Shown: in pieces, positions 47,346 to 56,155 of the stretch
Position numbering within the stretch: the first letter of the stretch is position 1
How the letters are laid out: each line of letters starts with the position of its first letter
Assembly: GCA_944393255.1 (NCBI GenBank)
Contig: CALXZP010000012.1
Location: 1-64,000, forward strand
Direction: 5' to 3'
Length of the DNA stretch: 64,000 bases
Source: an uncultured Clostridia bacterium
GTDB lineage: Bacteria > Bacillota > Clostridia > UBA1381
Made by a program: the position numbers and the translations under genes
The notes under the pieces: model-generated
Told to the model about the DNA's origin: nothing
The model's database searches: none
What the model saw: only the letters and a program-made list of their open reading frames with translations

Positions 47346-48890
47346 TCATTTGTCCAGCTGTAATATATGGCTGAATGCGTCCGGCAGGCACTCCAGAATG
47401 TTTTCGGCGCTCATCGATTCCATACCGTACCTCTTTGCGGCTATATCTCCCGCCATGCCGTGTATATATGCCGCAGCGGCGGCAGCTTCGGCACAGTCTA
47501 TCCCTCTTGCCGCAAATGCCGCAGCTATCCCCGCCAGAACATCCCCGCTGCCGCCCGAGGCCATCCCGGGATTGCCTGTAGTATTAATATATTGTGTAAG
47601 GCTCGGAGCTGTTACTATCGTATGGTGTCCTTTCAGCAAAACTACCGCCCCCAGCTCATCCGAGCTTTCGCGCGATACCTGCAGGCGGTTTTCTTCGATA
47701 TACGAAGCGTCCAGCCCCGTAAGTCTTGACATCTCCATGGCGTGAGGCGTAAATATGATATCGCACGCACATTCCGACAGCACGCTTTTATCCTGCGCCA
47801 CCGCATTTATTGCGTCCGCGTCTATTATCACCGGCACGCGGCATGTCTTTAAAACAGCCCGGACCACCTCCGAAACGTCCTGCGACCTTCCGAGCCCGGG
47901 GCCTATCAGAACTGCGCTCACGCTTTTTAGCTTTTCTTCAAGAACGGGCACGGCCGAGCGTGAGATATGCCCTTCGCAGTCGCTGAGAGGCATTGTCATT
48001 ACCTCCGTAGTTTTTGCCTCCAGCACATGGTTTACCGAACGCGGACACGCAAGAGTTATCAGTCCCGTACCGCTTTTCAGCGCCGCCTGAGCCGCCATAT
48101 ACGCCGCTCCGCTCATACCCTCGGAGCCGGCGATGACAAGCAGCTTGCCATAGTTCCCCTTTTGCGTATTGTCAGAGCGCTTTCCTATAAGCGACCGCAC
48201 AAATCCGCTGTCCGTAACATTTACGCTGAGCTGCTGAGAATTTATAACATACTCCGGAACGGATATCATATCCGGAACTATCTCGCCCGTACAGTCCGCC
48301 GCCGGATACATAAGCATGCCTATCTTATACCCGGCAAATGTGACCGTCTTATCGGCATTTATACACACGCCGCATATCGCACCGCTGTCGCTGTCTATCC
48401 CGCTCGGGACGTCCACCGACATCACATACCCTGCATTTTCGTTTATGAGCCTTATGACCTCGTACGCCGTTCCGCGCACTGCGCCATTTATGCCTGTGCC
48501 GAAGATGGCGTCTATAACTATATCTGCGGCGCGTATCTTATACTCAAGTCCTTCGGTATCGGCGACCGCCTCCATAGGCACATCCATACCGCTTATTATG
48601 TCAAAATTTATCTTCGCGTCTCCGCTGTATCCGCTCCCGCACACGAGATAGACAGTAACATTCGCGCCGGCATTGTAAAGATGTCTGGCTATAGCAAGCC
48701 CGTCGCCGCCGTTATTGCCCTTACCGCAGAAAACCGCCGCCGATATGCCTTTTATATCAAAGCAGCTCCTTAGCTCATTCACACATGCAAGCGCGGCGTT
48801 TTCCATAAGTATTATACCGGGTATCCCGCCTATCTCCGAAGCGGCTCTGTCCACTCCCCGCATCTCTTCCGCATAGCAAGCCTTATACAT
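47346..48890 (-). CDS. nnr: Bifunctional NAD(P)H-hydrate epimerase / ADP-dependent dehydratase
   Basis: A 514-residue fusion repairing hydrated NAD(P)H. The N-terminal epimerase (YjeF_N) has FCGKGNNGGDGLAIARHL and IDAIFGTG, and the C-terminal dehydratase (carbohydrate-kinase fold) has GNYGKLLVIAGSEGMSGAA, LIGPGLGRS, IDADAINA and GNPGMASGGSGDVL. GGGAGG lies just before the ATG. Part of the proA-to-mazF operon; two hairpins of unclear function lie upstream. Confidence 0.95.
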   Translation of the reverse strand: MYKACYAEEMRGVDRAASEIGGIPGIILMENAALACVNELRSCFDIKGISAAVFCGKGNNGGDGLAIARHLYNAGANVTVYLVCGSGYSGDAKINFDIISGMDVPMEAVADTEGLEYKIRAADIVIDAIFGTGINGAVRGTAYEVIRLINENAGYVMSVDVPSGIDSDSGAICGVCINADKTVTFAGYKIGMLMYPAADCTGEIVPDMISVPEYVINSQQLSVNVTDSGFVRSLIGKRSDNTQKGNYGKLLVIAGSEGMSGAAYMAAQAALKSGTGLITLACPRSVNHVLEAKTTEVMTMPLSDCEGHISRSAVPVLEEKLKSVSAVLIGPGLGRSQDVSEVVRAVLKTCRVPVIIDADAINAVAQDKSVLSECACDIIFTPHAMEMSRLTGLDASYIEENRLQVSRESSDELGAVVLLKGHHTIVTAPSLTQYINTTGNPGMASGGSGDVLAGIAAAFAARGIDCAEAAAAAAYIHGMAGDIAAKRYGMESMSAENILECLPDAFSHILQLDK

Positions 48891-48895
48891 ATGAC

Positions 48896-48998
48896 CCTCC
48901 CCGATAAAATTCCCTGCGTCCGCCGCAGATTTTGCGGCAGTCTCGTCTCATAGCTTCCTTTTTGCAATAACGCACAGAACCCGCCGTAAAAAGGCGGG
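48896..48998 (-). other. Hairpins between the membrane-protein gene and nnr
   Basis: ACCCGCC/GGCGGGT (about 48979-48998) and CCGCA/TGCGG (about 48920-48938) stems sit in the 119-base gap. Neither has a T tail, so read-through into nnr-alr-mazEF seems likely; they may act as RNA processing or stability elements. Confidence 0.4.
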
Positions 48999-49009
48999 TC
49001 TTGATATCG

Positions 49010-49591
49010 TCACACATTTGCTCTGTGCACATTTCTGGGGTTTGATCTCCAGAGCGCATCGAGCATTTTGCCTGTAGGCTCAAACAGTACGACAGTACGC
49101 TTGCCATCGACAACAGCGTCTATGAAATACGTGTATCCGTTGCTGCTGTGAGCGCTGTAATCAAGCACGCTCACCTCCGGCGGCGTGTTCCTATAGACGG
49201 CATTATGCTCGTCGTCATCGATCCGCGCAACGCAATGAGCCTCACCGACATCTATCGTTATGAGATGCTTTCTGCCCTTCTTGGACATTACCTTGTCTAT
49301 ATCCAGCTCATTATTCGTAACTATATATTCATATTCTATGCTCCTGCTGTTTATAAGCATCACCGCGCCGTACCAAAGCAGGAAAACAAGAACACAGCCC
49401 ACGCTGAACACCATACTGCCTATGGGATTTTGCGCGCCGTTCTGTCCGCCCGACGAAGCGAGAGATATTATGAACATCAGCGCGAACATAGCGAGAGATA
49501 TTATCACGCCTCCCGCGATTATCGCAGCTATTATGAGCTTATCCTTTGTATCCTTCTTTTTTGCTACGAGATACTCCAAAAAAATATCCAT
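49010..49591 (-). CDS. Membrane protein, two helices plus C-terminal soluble domain (DUF6106-like)
   Basis: A 193-residue protein with two transmembrane helices (about 19-45 and 60-82) and a C-terminal cytoplasmic domain starting EYEYIVTNNELDIDKVMSKKGRKHLITIDV, resembling the conserved clostridial family I believe is DUF6106. It ends with FEPTGKMLDALWRSNPRNV. The role is unknown. It lies 66 bases after rdgB and 119 before nnr. Confidence 0.65.
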   Translation of the reverse strand: MDIFLEYLVAKKKDTKDKLIIAAIIAGGVIISLAMFALMFIISLASSGGQNGAQNPIGSMVFSVGCVLVFLLWYGAVMLINSRSIEYEYIVTNNELDIDKVMSKKGRKHLITIDVGEAHCVARIDDDEHNAVYRNTPPEVSVLDYSAHSSNGYTYFIDAVVDGKRTVVLFEPTGKMLDALWRSNPRNVHRANV

Positions 49592-49657
49592 ACCGTTATC
49601 CTCCTCCGGCGCTGCGCCTTCTTACCCTGTACACGGGTGCGCATGCTGTTCCGGATC

Positions 49658-50251
49658 TTATTTCTTTTCTATAAATTCCTTTAATTCATCATATAAAGCC
49701 GACAGCGCCCTTCCGCGGTGAGATATGGCGTTCTTTTCGTCCATCTCGGCCTGCGCAAAGCTCTTTTCCAGCTCATCGCTGTAAAACACCGGGTCGTAGC
49801 CGAAGCCGTTATTGCCTACCGGCTCCCGCAGTATTTTGCCCCATACCTCGCCCTGCGTTAATATCTCATGCCCGTCCGGAAAGATGAATGCTATATTTGT
49901 TACAAACTTTGCCTTTCTGTTGGCCTTATCCTGCATTTCAAGCAAGAGCTTTTCTATTCTTTCCATGTCGGTCGCACCCTCGCCGGCATATCTGGCGCTG
50001 TAAACGCCCGGACGTCCGTCGAGCGCCTCAACGCAAAGCCCCGAATCGTCCGCAAGCACGCAATCGTCGCAAAGCATCGCAACGGCTCTGGCCTTTATAA
50101 GCGCGTTCTTGGCAAATGTGTCGCCCGTTTCCTCAACGTCAACGTCTATCCCCGCATCCTCCTGAGATATAACGTTAAAGCCCAGCGGAGCGAACAGCTT
50201 GGATATCTCAAGAACCTTATTTTTATTCTTAGTCGCTACTACAATATTCAT
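49658..50251 (-). CDS. rdgB: Non-canonical purine NTP pyrophosphatase (RdgB/HAM1)
   Basis: A 197-residue enzyme hydrolysing dITP, XTP and similar bases to keep them from DNA. Motifs: VVATKNKNKVLEISKL at the N-terminus, DDSGLCVEALDGRPGVYSARYAG, and GFGYDPVFY plus ISHRGRAL. The ATG at 50251 is preferred over a GTG three codons earlier. Sixteen bases after proA. Confidence 0.95.
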   Translation of the reverse strand: MNIVVATKNKNKVLEISKLFAPLGFNVISQEDAGIDVDVEETGDTFAKNALIKARAVAMLCDDCVLADDSGLCVEALDGRPGVYSARYAGEGATDMERIEKLLLEMQDKANRKAKFVTNIAFIFPDGHEILTQGEVWGKILREPVGNNGFGYDPVFYSDELEKSFAQAEMDEKNAISHRGRALSALYDELKEFIEKK

Positions 50252-50267
50252 TGCCGACACTTCCCGT

Positions 50268-51518
50268 TTATTCTCTTATCTGACCGCTGCCGTAAACTAT
50301 GTATTTGACAGAGGTGAGCGCCTCAAGTCCCATAGGACCGCGCGCATGCATTTTCTGTGTGCTTATGCCTATCTCGGCTCCGAAACCGAACTCATTGCCG
50401 TCGGTGAAGCGCGTGGATGCGTTTACATATACCGCCGCTGCGTCAACCTCATTCAGGAACTTCTGCGCTCTTGAATAGCTCTCCGTAACGATCGACTCCG
50501 AATGCTTCGTATTATATTTATTGATATGCGCAACCGCCTCGTCTATACCGTCAACGACCTTTACCGCAAGTATATAATCGTTATACTCCGTATACCAGTC
50601 GTCCTCTGCGGCGGCATGTATACCCTCGCCGTATATTTCCCTTGACGCCTCATCCGCGCGTATCTCAACGCCCGCTTCAATGAGACGCTTGAATATTACC
50701 GGGATAAACTCCTTCGCTATACCCTTGTCAACAAGCAGCGTTTCCGCCGCATTGCATACGGAGGGTCTCTGCACCTTGGCGTTCATAACTATGCTCTCAG
50801 CCATACGAAGATCCGCGGACGCGTCCACATATACATGGCAGTTTCCCGCAGCAGTTTCAACAACAGGCACGGTCGCGTTTTCAACAACGCTCTTGATAAG
50901 CCCTTTACCGCCCCGGGGTATGAGCATGTCCACATATCCGTTCATCTTCATAAGCGCGGTAGCGGTCTCGCGAGAGGTGTCCTCTATTATATTCAAAGAC
51001 CCCTCCGGGATGCCGGCAGCATAGGCCGCGTTCTGCATTATCCTCATAAGCGCCGCATTGGAACGCACCGCCTCCTTGCCGCCGCGCAGCACAGAGGCGT
51101 TTGAGGTCTTCAGGCACAGGACTGCCGCGTCCACCGTAACATTGGGCCGCGCCTCATAAATTATAGCTATAACGCCCATGGGAACGCGCCTTTTTCCTAT
51201 TTGCAGCCCGTTCGGCCTTGTCCGCATATTTATTACCTCGCCTATAGGATCGTTCAGAGCCCGAACCTCGCGCACTCCGTCCGCAATTCCCTTTATACGT
51301 TCCGGCGTAAGTCTGAGCCTGTCCAGCATGCTCCTGCGCACGCCGTTCTGTTCCGCATTCGCAAGATCCAGCTCATTTGCCGCTATTATCTCATCTGTTC
51401 CGGCAACAAGAGCGTCGGCGATAGCATCAAGAGCTATATTTTTTGTTTCTGAGGAAACGCTCAGCAGCTTCTGAGCCGCAGCTTTCGCCATCTCACATTT
51501 TTTTATCAATTCACTCAT
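50268..51518 (-). CDS. proA: Glutamate-5-semialdehyde dehydrogenase
   Basis: A 416-residue enzyme reducing gamma-glutamyl phosphate in proline synthesis. It shows the aldehyde-dehydrogenase-fold marks KRRVPMGVIAIIYEARPNVTVDA, LRGGKEA, and VQRPSVCNAAETLLVD with the catalytic cysteine, ending LTSVKYIVYGSGQIRE. The ATG at 51518 has GGAG seven bases upstream; an ORF extension to 51611 is rejected. No proB is adjacent. It heads the operon to mazF; promoter at 51577-51605. Confidence 0.95.
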   Translation of the reverse strand: MSELIKKCEMAKAAAQKLLSVSSETKNIALDAIADALVAGTDEIIAANELDLANAEQNGVRRSMLDRLRLTPERIKGIADGVREVRALNDPIGEVINMRTRPNGLQIGKRRVPMGVIAIIYEARPNVTVDAAVLCLKTSNASVLRGGKEAVRSNAALMRIMQNAAYAAGIPEGSLNIIEDTSRETATALMKMNGYVDMLIPRGGKGLIKSVVENATVPVVETAAGNCHVYVDASADLRMAESIVMNAKVQRPSVCNAAETLLVDKGIAKEFIPVIFKRLIEAGVEIRADEASREIYGEGIHAAAEDDWYTEYNDYILAVKVVDGIDEAVAHINKYNTKHSESIVTESYSRAQKFLNEVDAAAVYVNASTRFTDGNEFGFGAEIGISTQKMHARGPMGLEALTSVKYIVYGSGQIRE

Positions 51519-51576
51519 AACCAATCTCCATTCATATACATAGTTCCCGAATGACCGGTCTGTGTTTAATGAGATT

Positions 51577-51605
51577 ATTATAGCACAATCGGGATAAAAA
51601 AGCAA
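51577..51605 (-). promoter_or_regulatory. Promoter of the proA-rdgB-nnr-alr-mazEF operon
   Basis: TTGCTT (51600-51605), 17-base spacer, TATAAT (51577-51582) on the minus strand. Confidence 0.7.
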
Positions 51606-51687
51606 TAGCAAGAAGAAAAATTTACAGCCCTATGCTTATAAATGTCAAAAATCGACTTATTCTTTTATCCGCGACCCAAAATGTTTA

Positions 51688-51711
51688 CAGCGGGAGCTTA
51701 CGCTCCCGCTG
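51688..51711 (-). terminator. Hairpin after the ABC permease gene (CAGCGGGAG type)
   Basis: Ten-bp perfect stem CAGCGGGAGC/GCTCCCGCTG with a four-base loop, about 40 bases after the permease stop. The T tail is weak (TAAACATTTT). A similar CAGCGGGAG hairpin is at 58406-58437. Confidence 0.55.
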
Positions 51712-51752
51712 TGGATCCGCCGCAGAAACTGCCGCACGGACATGCGCCGTTT

Positions 51753-52556
51753 TTACTGCAAATTTAATTTCCTTTTCATAAAGAACCATGTCAGGCTCCA
51801 ATACGCCGCTGCGATAACGAGCTCATAAATTATCGAGCTTATCATAAGTACATGCACCGACCCACTGCCGCTGAAATCACCGCACGTGATAGCTATGGAG
51901 CCGACCAATACGGTGCTCAATATCTGGTTTATTATATAAAATCCGACGTACACCCCTACAGATTTGATCGCCTTATGTGAATTCGACGAATATCCCATGC
52001 TCATAGCCGCATAAAACATCAGATTTGAATACGCCAGTGAAACGACCATCATTATTGCCAGCTCTGCCGCATAGATCCAGCCCTCGCCCGGTATTTCGGC
52101 GAACAAAGAGAAAACAACGTCCCATAGCCCTCTCCATAGCTCAATAAACCCTATATCCGCGCTTGCTATGAATACAAGGAACAGGCTGTAAGAAAAGATC
52201 ACAATTATTATTGCGATAGCTTCATAGATCACAGCCGCAAAAAGCTTTGCAAGTATGTTCTTCGTTGTGCTCACGGGCAGTGTGTTCATAAGATAGCCCT
52301 CTCTGCCCAGCAGATTCTTTTGAAATCTGTATATTGCAAGAACATAGCTCATCACAATGACCGCGACTGTTGCCAGCACCATTATCACAGTAAAAACGAT
52401 CGTGAGCATAGCGTAGATCGTATTCGGCGCATCAATATCGGGCATGAACATATACAGGATCCCGTTTATGATCCCCATAACAAGCACCGCCGCGAAAGCG
52501 GGAAGGAGCACCCTGCCCGTCGCTTTCATTTCATATTTGAATAATTTCCCTAACAT
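51753..52556 (-). CDS. ABC transporter permease (ABC-2 type)
   Basis: A 267-residue membrane protein with six hydrophobic segments, beginning MLGKLFKYEMKATGRVLLP, typical of ABC-2 permeases in YtrA-type exporter operons. Overlaps the ATPase gene by seven bases, with GGGAGG before its ATG. Substrate unknown; such modules often respond to cell-wall-active antibiotics. Confidence 0.82.
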   Translation of the reverse strand: MLGKLFKYEMKATGRVLLPAFAAVLVMGIINGILYMFMPDIDAPNTIYAMLTIVFTVIMVLATVAVIVMSYVLAIYRFQKNLLGREGYLMNTLPVSTTKNILAKLFAAVIYEAIAIIIVIFSYSLFLVFIASADIGFIELWRGLWDVVFSLFAEIPGEGWIYAAELAIMMVVSLAYSNLMFYAAMSMGYSSNSHKAIKSVGVYVGFYIINQILSTVLVGSIAITCGDFSGSGSVHVLMISSIIYELVIAAAYWSLTWFFMKRKLNLQ

Positions 52557-53251
52557 CTGAATACCTCCCTAAATAAAGCGTCAACACTTTTTCCGTTATC
52601 ACTGCGGATATTATCCACCGTATCGGAAAGCACTATCTCTCCCCTGTTGATGAACAGCACCTCGTCGAGTATGTTTTCCACGTCGGAAATGAGATGCGTA
52701 GATATTACCACGGCCGCGTCCGGCGAATAGTTTGTTATTATCGTATTCAGGATATAATCGCGTGTAGCCGGATCTACGCCGCCCATGGGTTCATCGAGCA
52801 AATATAATTTAGCCTCGCGGCTCATGACCAATATAAGCTGCACCTTCTCCTTATTGCCCTTTGAAAGAGTTTTAAACCGCTGTCCGCTGAACAAATTCAG
52901 GCTCTCAAGCATTTGATATGCCTTTTTTGCATTGAAATCCTCATAAAAATCATCGTAAAACTTTATAAGCTCGTATATACGCATCCAATCCGGCAGCGCC
53001 ACGCAGTCGGGCAGATACGATACCGCTTTTCTGCTGTTAATCCCTACCTCTTCTCCGTTTATCAGTATCTTTCCGGCGGACGGCGTGAGCAGTCCGTTCG
53101 CAAGCTTAATAAGCGTTGTTTTACCGCTGCCGTTCGGACCGAGCAGCCCGTAGATCCTGCCGCTCTGTATCCGGCAGCTGACATTGCGCAGCGCCTGCAT
53201 GCCGCCGTAATTCTTCCACAGTCCGCTGCATTCCATGATTATATCATTCAT
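52550..53251 (-). CDS. ABC transporter ATP-binding protein (YtrB-like)
   Basis: A 233-residue ABC ATPase: Walker A GPNGSGKTT, degenerate signature TLSKGNKEKVQLI, Walker B LYLLDEPMGGVDP, H-loop STHLISD. It pairs with the downstream permease and is coupled to the GntR gene by an eight-base overlap. Confidence 0.88.
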   Translation of the reverse strand: MNDIIMECSGLWKNYGGMQALRNVSCRIQSGRIYGLLGPNGSGKTTLIKLANGLLTPSAGKILINGEEVGINSRKAVSYLPDCVALPDWMRIYELIKFYDDFYEDFNAKKAYQMLESLNLFSGQRFKTLSKGNKEKVQLILVMSREAKLYLLDEPMGGVDPATRDYILNTIITNYSPDAAVVISTHLISDVENILDEVLFINRGEIVLSDTVDNIRSDNGKSVDALFREVFRC

Positions 53252-53627
53252 CTTTATCGTCTCCCCTTTCCTCTATGCTTTTCTCTATGAGCTCTATAGT
53301 CTTGGCCTTATCATACCCGATCCTTTTCATGCTGTCAAGAAAAGATCTTACCGCCTCCGACGCAAGCTCCTCTTTAAGCTTTTCTACCATATTTATATCC
53401 TCCGTTATAAATCTCCCGCTCGTTCTGTTCGCGAATACCAGTCCGGCGTTTTCCAGCTCGGAAAACGCTCTCTGCATCGTATTCGGATTGACTCCCGCCT
53501 CCTGGGCCATTTCCCGCACTGCCGGCAGCTTCTCCCCCGCACGGTATTCGCCCGACGCGATAAACAGCTTCATCTGCTCTATTATCTGCGTGTATATCGG
53601 TCTGTCATGATCAAAACTCCATTTCAT
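53244..53627 (-). CDS. GntR family regulator, YtrA-type
   Basis: A 127-residue regulator with an N-terminal winged helix (DRPIYTQIIEQMKLFIASGEY, KLPAVREMAQEAGVNPNTMQRAFSELE) and a short C-terminal helical dimerisation domain, the size of YtrA-subfamily repressors that control adjacent ABC exporters. ATG at 53627 with AAAGGAG seven bases upstream. It follows the M13 peptidase gene by 28 bases with no promoter of its own visible, so it likely binds the palindrome at 56033-56068 and represses the whole operon, itself included. Confidence 0.87.
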   Translation of the reverse strand: MKWSFDHDRPIYTQIIEQMKLFIASGEYRAGEKLPAVREMAQEAGVNPNTMQRAFSELENAGLVFANRTSGRFITEDINMVEKLKEELASEAVRSFLDSMKRIGYDKAKTIELIEKSIEERGDDKDE

Positions 53628-53655
53628 CAAACCGCTCCTTTCCGTTTTTTCGGTC

Positions 53656-56007
53656 TCACCATATCTTTACTCTGTCCTCCGGCTTCACATACATTCCGTC
53701 TCCTTCTTCTATATCAAACGCCTCGTAGAACTCATCGCAGTTCACAAGAGTACGATTCACGCGCAGCTTCTCCGTACTGTGTACGTCTATCTGCGCCGCA
53801 TATTGGCAGTATTCGCGAGACGCCGTAGCCGCCCAGCACTCGGCCATGCTTGTATAAAGCGTTTTAAAGTCAGGCTCATCAAGCCCTGCGGCTATCTCTG
53901 TTATACATGATACCGCTCCCTGATCCGCAACGTTCTCACTCAAAGTGAGCGAACCGTCCATCGGTATGCCCGGAACGCCCTCCTCTCCGTCGTAAAACTC
54001 CTCCATTTTATCGCAAAGACTCTGAAATGCGGCATAATCCTCATCAGTCCACCAATCGGCGGCGTTTCCGTTTTCGTCAAACTTTGCCCCGATATTATCG
54101 AAGGCATGGGTTATCTCATGCGCTATCACATAGCCTATCCCTCCGAGATTTTGTTCATATGAGGCGTTTACATCATACATAGGCGCCTGCAGAATGGCCG
54201 CCGGGAAGGTTATATCGTTAGAAGTTGCGCTGTAGCAGGCATTTACCGTGAACGGATACATCATCCACACGGATTTATCCACCGGTTCGCCCTGCAGCCT
54301 TATGATCTCCTGTTTCTCAGCCTCAAGTATGCTCTGCATATTCTCAAAATAGCTTCCGCCCTCATTTGCAGGCTTTATTTCCGCATCGTCAAGATACGTG
54401 TGCCATTTATCCGGATATCCTATCTTTACTCCCATAGCATCCAGCTTTGAGATGGCTCTCTGCTTAGTGGCGCCGCTCATCCATGCATTATTTTCAAGGC
54501 GCTTTCTGTATACTGCTATAATATCACGCACCATGCTTTCAACATCCTTTTTTGCCTCCTCGGAAAAATACCTTTCCGCATACAGCTCTCCTATATAATC
54601 CGGCATAGTATTCTGCAGCATCATTGAAGCGCGTTCCTCCTGAGTGTAGCTGCCCGATGTGCCCATGAATTCTTCATTAAACGCGTCGGAGGCGTCTGTG
54701 AACTCCTGATTCAGCGCTCCGCCCCATCCCTGAAGCAGAGATTTCTTCGCATATGCTTTAAGCGTGTCGATATTATCGTCATTGAAATGATCCGCAAAGG
54801 CTCTCGTCAATCCGATATCGCTTATGCCTATCTCATCCCCCTGCTCCAGACCGCTGTCGGCGAATACTGCGTCAATATCCACATTGCCGAACATATCCCT
54901 TATCTCCTGCATCGTGAATACATTATATATTTTATCCACATCGCCGTATTCCTCCTGATCCAAGCTTGCCTCGGACAATATCCTTTCAAATTCCAGGCAC
55001 TGCCGCGCCATAGTTTCCGCGGCCTGTTCCGATTCTCCGCCCAGAACAAACAGCGTTTTCATATATTTGAGGTACGACTCCGTCTGAGCGGCTGTTCCCG
55101 AGGCATAAAAATCCTTTGTGAGCGTCGGCGATGCCGTGCTGAACGCGAGAACGTACCTTGTGCTGTCCTTAAGATCCACCGTGAGCGTGAACGCCATGAA
55201 CGGCGCCGTATGTATCTCGTCAGACATGACCGACTGTATTTCGATCAGGTCTCCGGCCGTCTCCGCTTCTCCGATAAGATCCAGATATTTTTTTATCGCA
55301 GCTATACCCTCTTTGTTTCTCGATTCCATATCCAGGATGTTATTGTAGAAATCAGATATTTTCTGCTCCTTTGTGCCCTTTTCATAGGAACCGGAGGTTA
55401 TCTCGCCGATGATACCGCTCACCTGCTCCGTCGATTTATCCGACAGGTCGTACAGCGTTCCGGCTATAACACGTCCCGGCTTTATTTCAAGACTATTCAG
55501 CCTATCTTTGTTTACAGCCGCATAGAAATCATCCTTTTCGTTCGTCCCGAACAAGGCGTAAACACGTTCTATAAACAGCTCCATCTGTTTATCCGTAACG
55601 GGGTCATCGGGTGAAAATATCCCTTCGCCCGTTCCCGCGGCAATACCCGCGTCAAATACATCGGCAAGCTCCGTCTGAGCCCATTCGGGAATATCCGTAA
55701 AATCCTCAGACCTAAGAGCCACTCTTGCATTATGCCCGTCAGGCTCAGGCAGACCGCCGAAAGCACGGCTCAGCATAACGAGCGCCTCCGCACGGGTCAC
55801 TCCGCGTTCCTCGTGCAGCTCGCCGTCCTCGTATCCCTTGATGATATCAGACTTTTCAACACCCGGATTATAATCGTCCGCGGCCGTTAAAAGCGCTTCG
55901 GCCGCCTCGCCGCGCGTAGCGGCATTATCCTGCGCAAATGCGGCCGGTATCCCCGATGAAAGCACTGTAAGCGCCAAAACAGCCGCCGCCGTCTTTTTAC
56001 ACTTCAT
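53656..56007 (-). CDS. Secreted M13-family metallopeptidase with N-terminal SLH domains
   Basis: A 783-residue exported protein. A signal peptide (MKCKKTAAAVLALTVLSSGI, cleavage after AFA) is followed by two SLH-like repeats within about 27-150 (ATRGEAAEALL.., VTRAEALVMLSRAFGGL, FSPDDPVTDKQMELFIERVYALF). The M13 (neprilysin/PepO) part has the substrate site VNACYSATSNDITFPAAILQAP, zinc motif HEITH at 630-634, the third ligand Glu691 in ENVADQGAVS, and a C-terminal RVNRTLVNCDEF. It should cleave oligopeptides at the cell surface. ATG at 56007 with GGAGG eight bases upstream. It is the first gene of an operon with a GntR regulator and an ABC exporter, an unusual combination. Confidence 0.9.
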   Translation of the reverse strand: MKCKKTAAAVLALTVLSSGIPAAFAQDNAATRGEAAEALLTAADDYNPGVEKSDIIKGYEDGELHEERGVTRAEALVMLSRAFGGLPEPDGHNARVALRSEDFTDIPEWAQTELADVFDAGIAAGTGEGIFSPDDPVTDKQMELFIERVYALFGTNEKDDFYAAVNKDRLNSLEIKPGRVIAGTLYDLSDKSTEQVSGIIGEITSGSYEKGTKEQKISDFYNNILDMESRNKEGIAAIKKYLDLIGEAETAGDLIEIQSVMSDEIHTAPFMAFTLTVDLKDSTRYVLAFSTASPTLTKDFYASGTAAQTESYLKYMKTLFVLGGESEQAAETMARQCLEFERILSEASLDQEEYGDVDKIYNVFTMQEIRDMFGNVDIDAVFADSGLEQGDEIGISDIGLTRAFADHFNDDNIDTLKAYAKKSLLQGWGGALNQEFTDASDAFNEEFMGTSGSYTQEERASMMLQNTMPDYIGELYAERYFSEEAKKDVESMVRDIIAVYRKRLENNAWMSGATKQRAISKLDAMGVKIGYPDKWHTYLDDAEIKPANEGGSYFENMQSILEAEKQEIIRLQGEPVDKSVWMMYPFTVNACYSATSNDITFPAAILQAPMYDVNASYEQNLGGIGYVIAHEITHAFDNIGAKFDENGNAADWWTDEDYAAFQSLCDKMEEFYDGEEGVPGIPMDGSLTLSENVADQGAVSCITEIAAGLDEPDFKTLYTSMAECWAATASREYCQYAAQIDVHSTEKLRVNRTLVNCDEFYEAFDIEEGDGMYVKPEDRVKIW

Positions 56008-56032
56008 ATCTGTGTCCTCCAATCTTACAAAT

Positions 56033-56068
56033 TGTATTATTGTATTAACTACTTAATACAATAATACA
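56033..56068 (-). promoter_or_regulatory. 16+16 bp palindromic operator, probable GntR site
   Basis: TGTATTATTGTATTAA (56033-56048) and its exact reverse complement at 56053-56068 are separated by four bases. The palindrome overlaps the -10 and the transcription start of the M13 peptidase gene, the place for a repressor. The GntR product encoded in the same operon is the likely ligand (inference). Confidence 0.75.
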
Positions 56069-56089
56069 CCATTATACCGGTTTTGTCAA
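56061..56089 (-). promoter_or_regulatory. Promoter of the M13-GntR-ABC operon
   Basis: TTGACA (56084-56089), 17-base spacer, TATTAT (56061-56066) on the minus strand; the -10 lies inside the palindrome. A TATAAT at 56071-56076 has no good -35. Confidence 0.65.
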
Positions 56090-56110
56090 TACCTTTTTTG
56101 AAAAAAAACA

Positions 56111-56140
56111 AAAAAACGAAGCGCCGTGTTAAACAGCGCT
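56111..56140 (-). terminator. Terminator of trpEG
   Basis: AGCGCTGT/ACA..GCGCT stem followed by TTTTTTTG on the minus strand, 16 bases after the trpG stop. A second hairpin GCGTATC/GATACGC spans the stop codon. Confidence 0.75.
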
Positions 56141-56155
56141 CCGGTATACCGCGTA

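Noticed and set aside
48883-48956. 22-codon ORF (MRRDCRK..) overlapping the nnr start
   Set aside because: An AAGGA is only four bases from its ATG and the sequence looks like a random basic peptide; it may be a leader but support is too weak.
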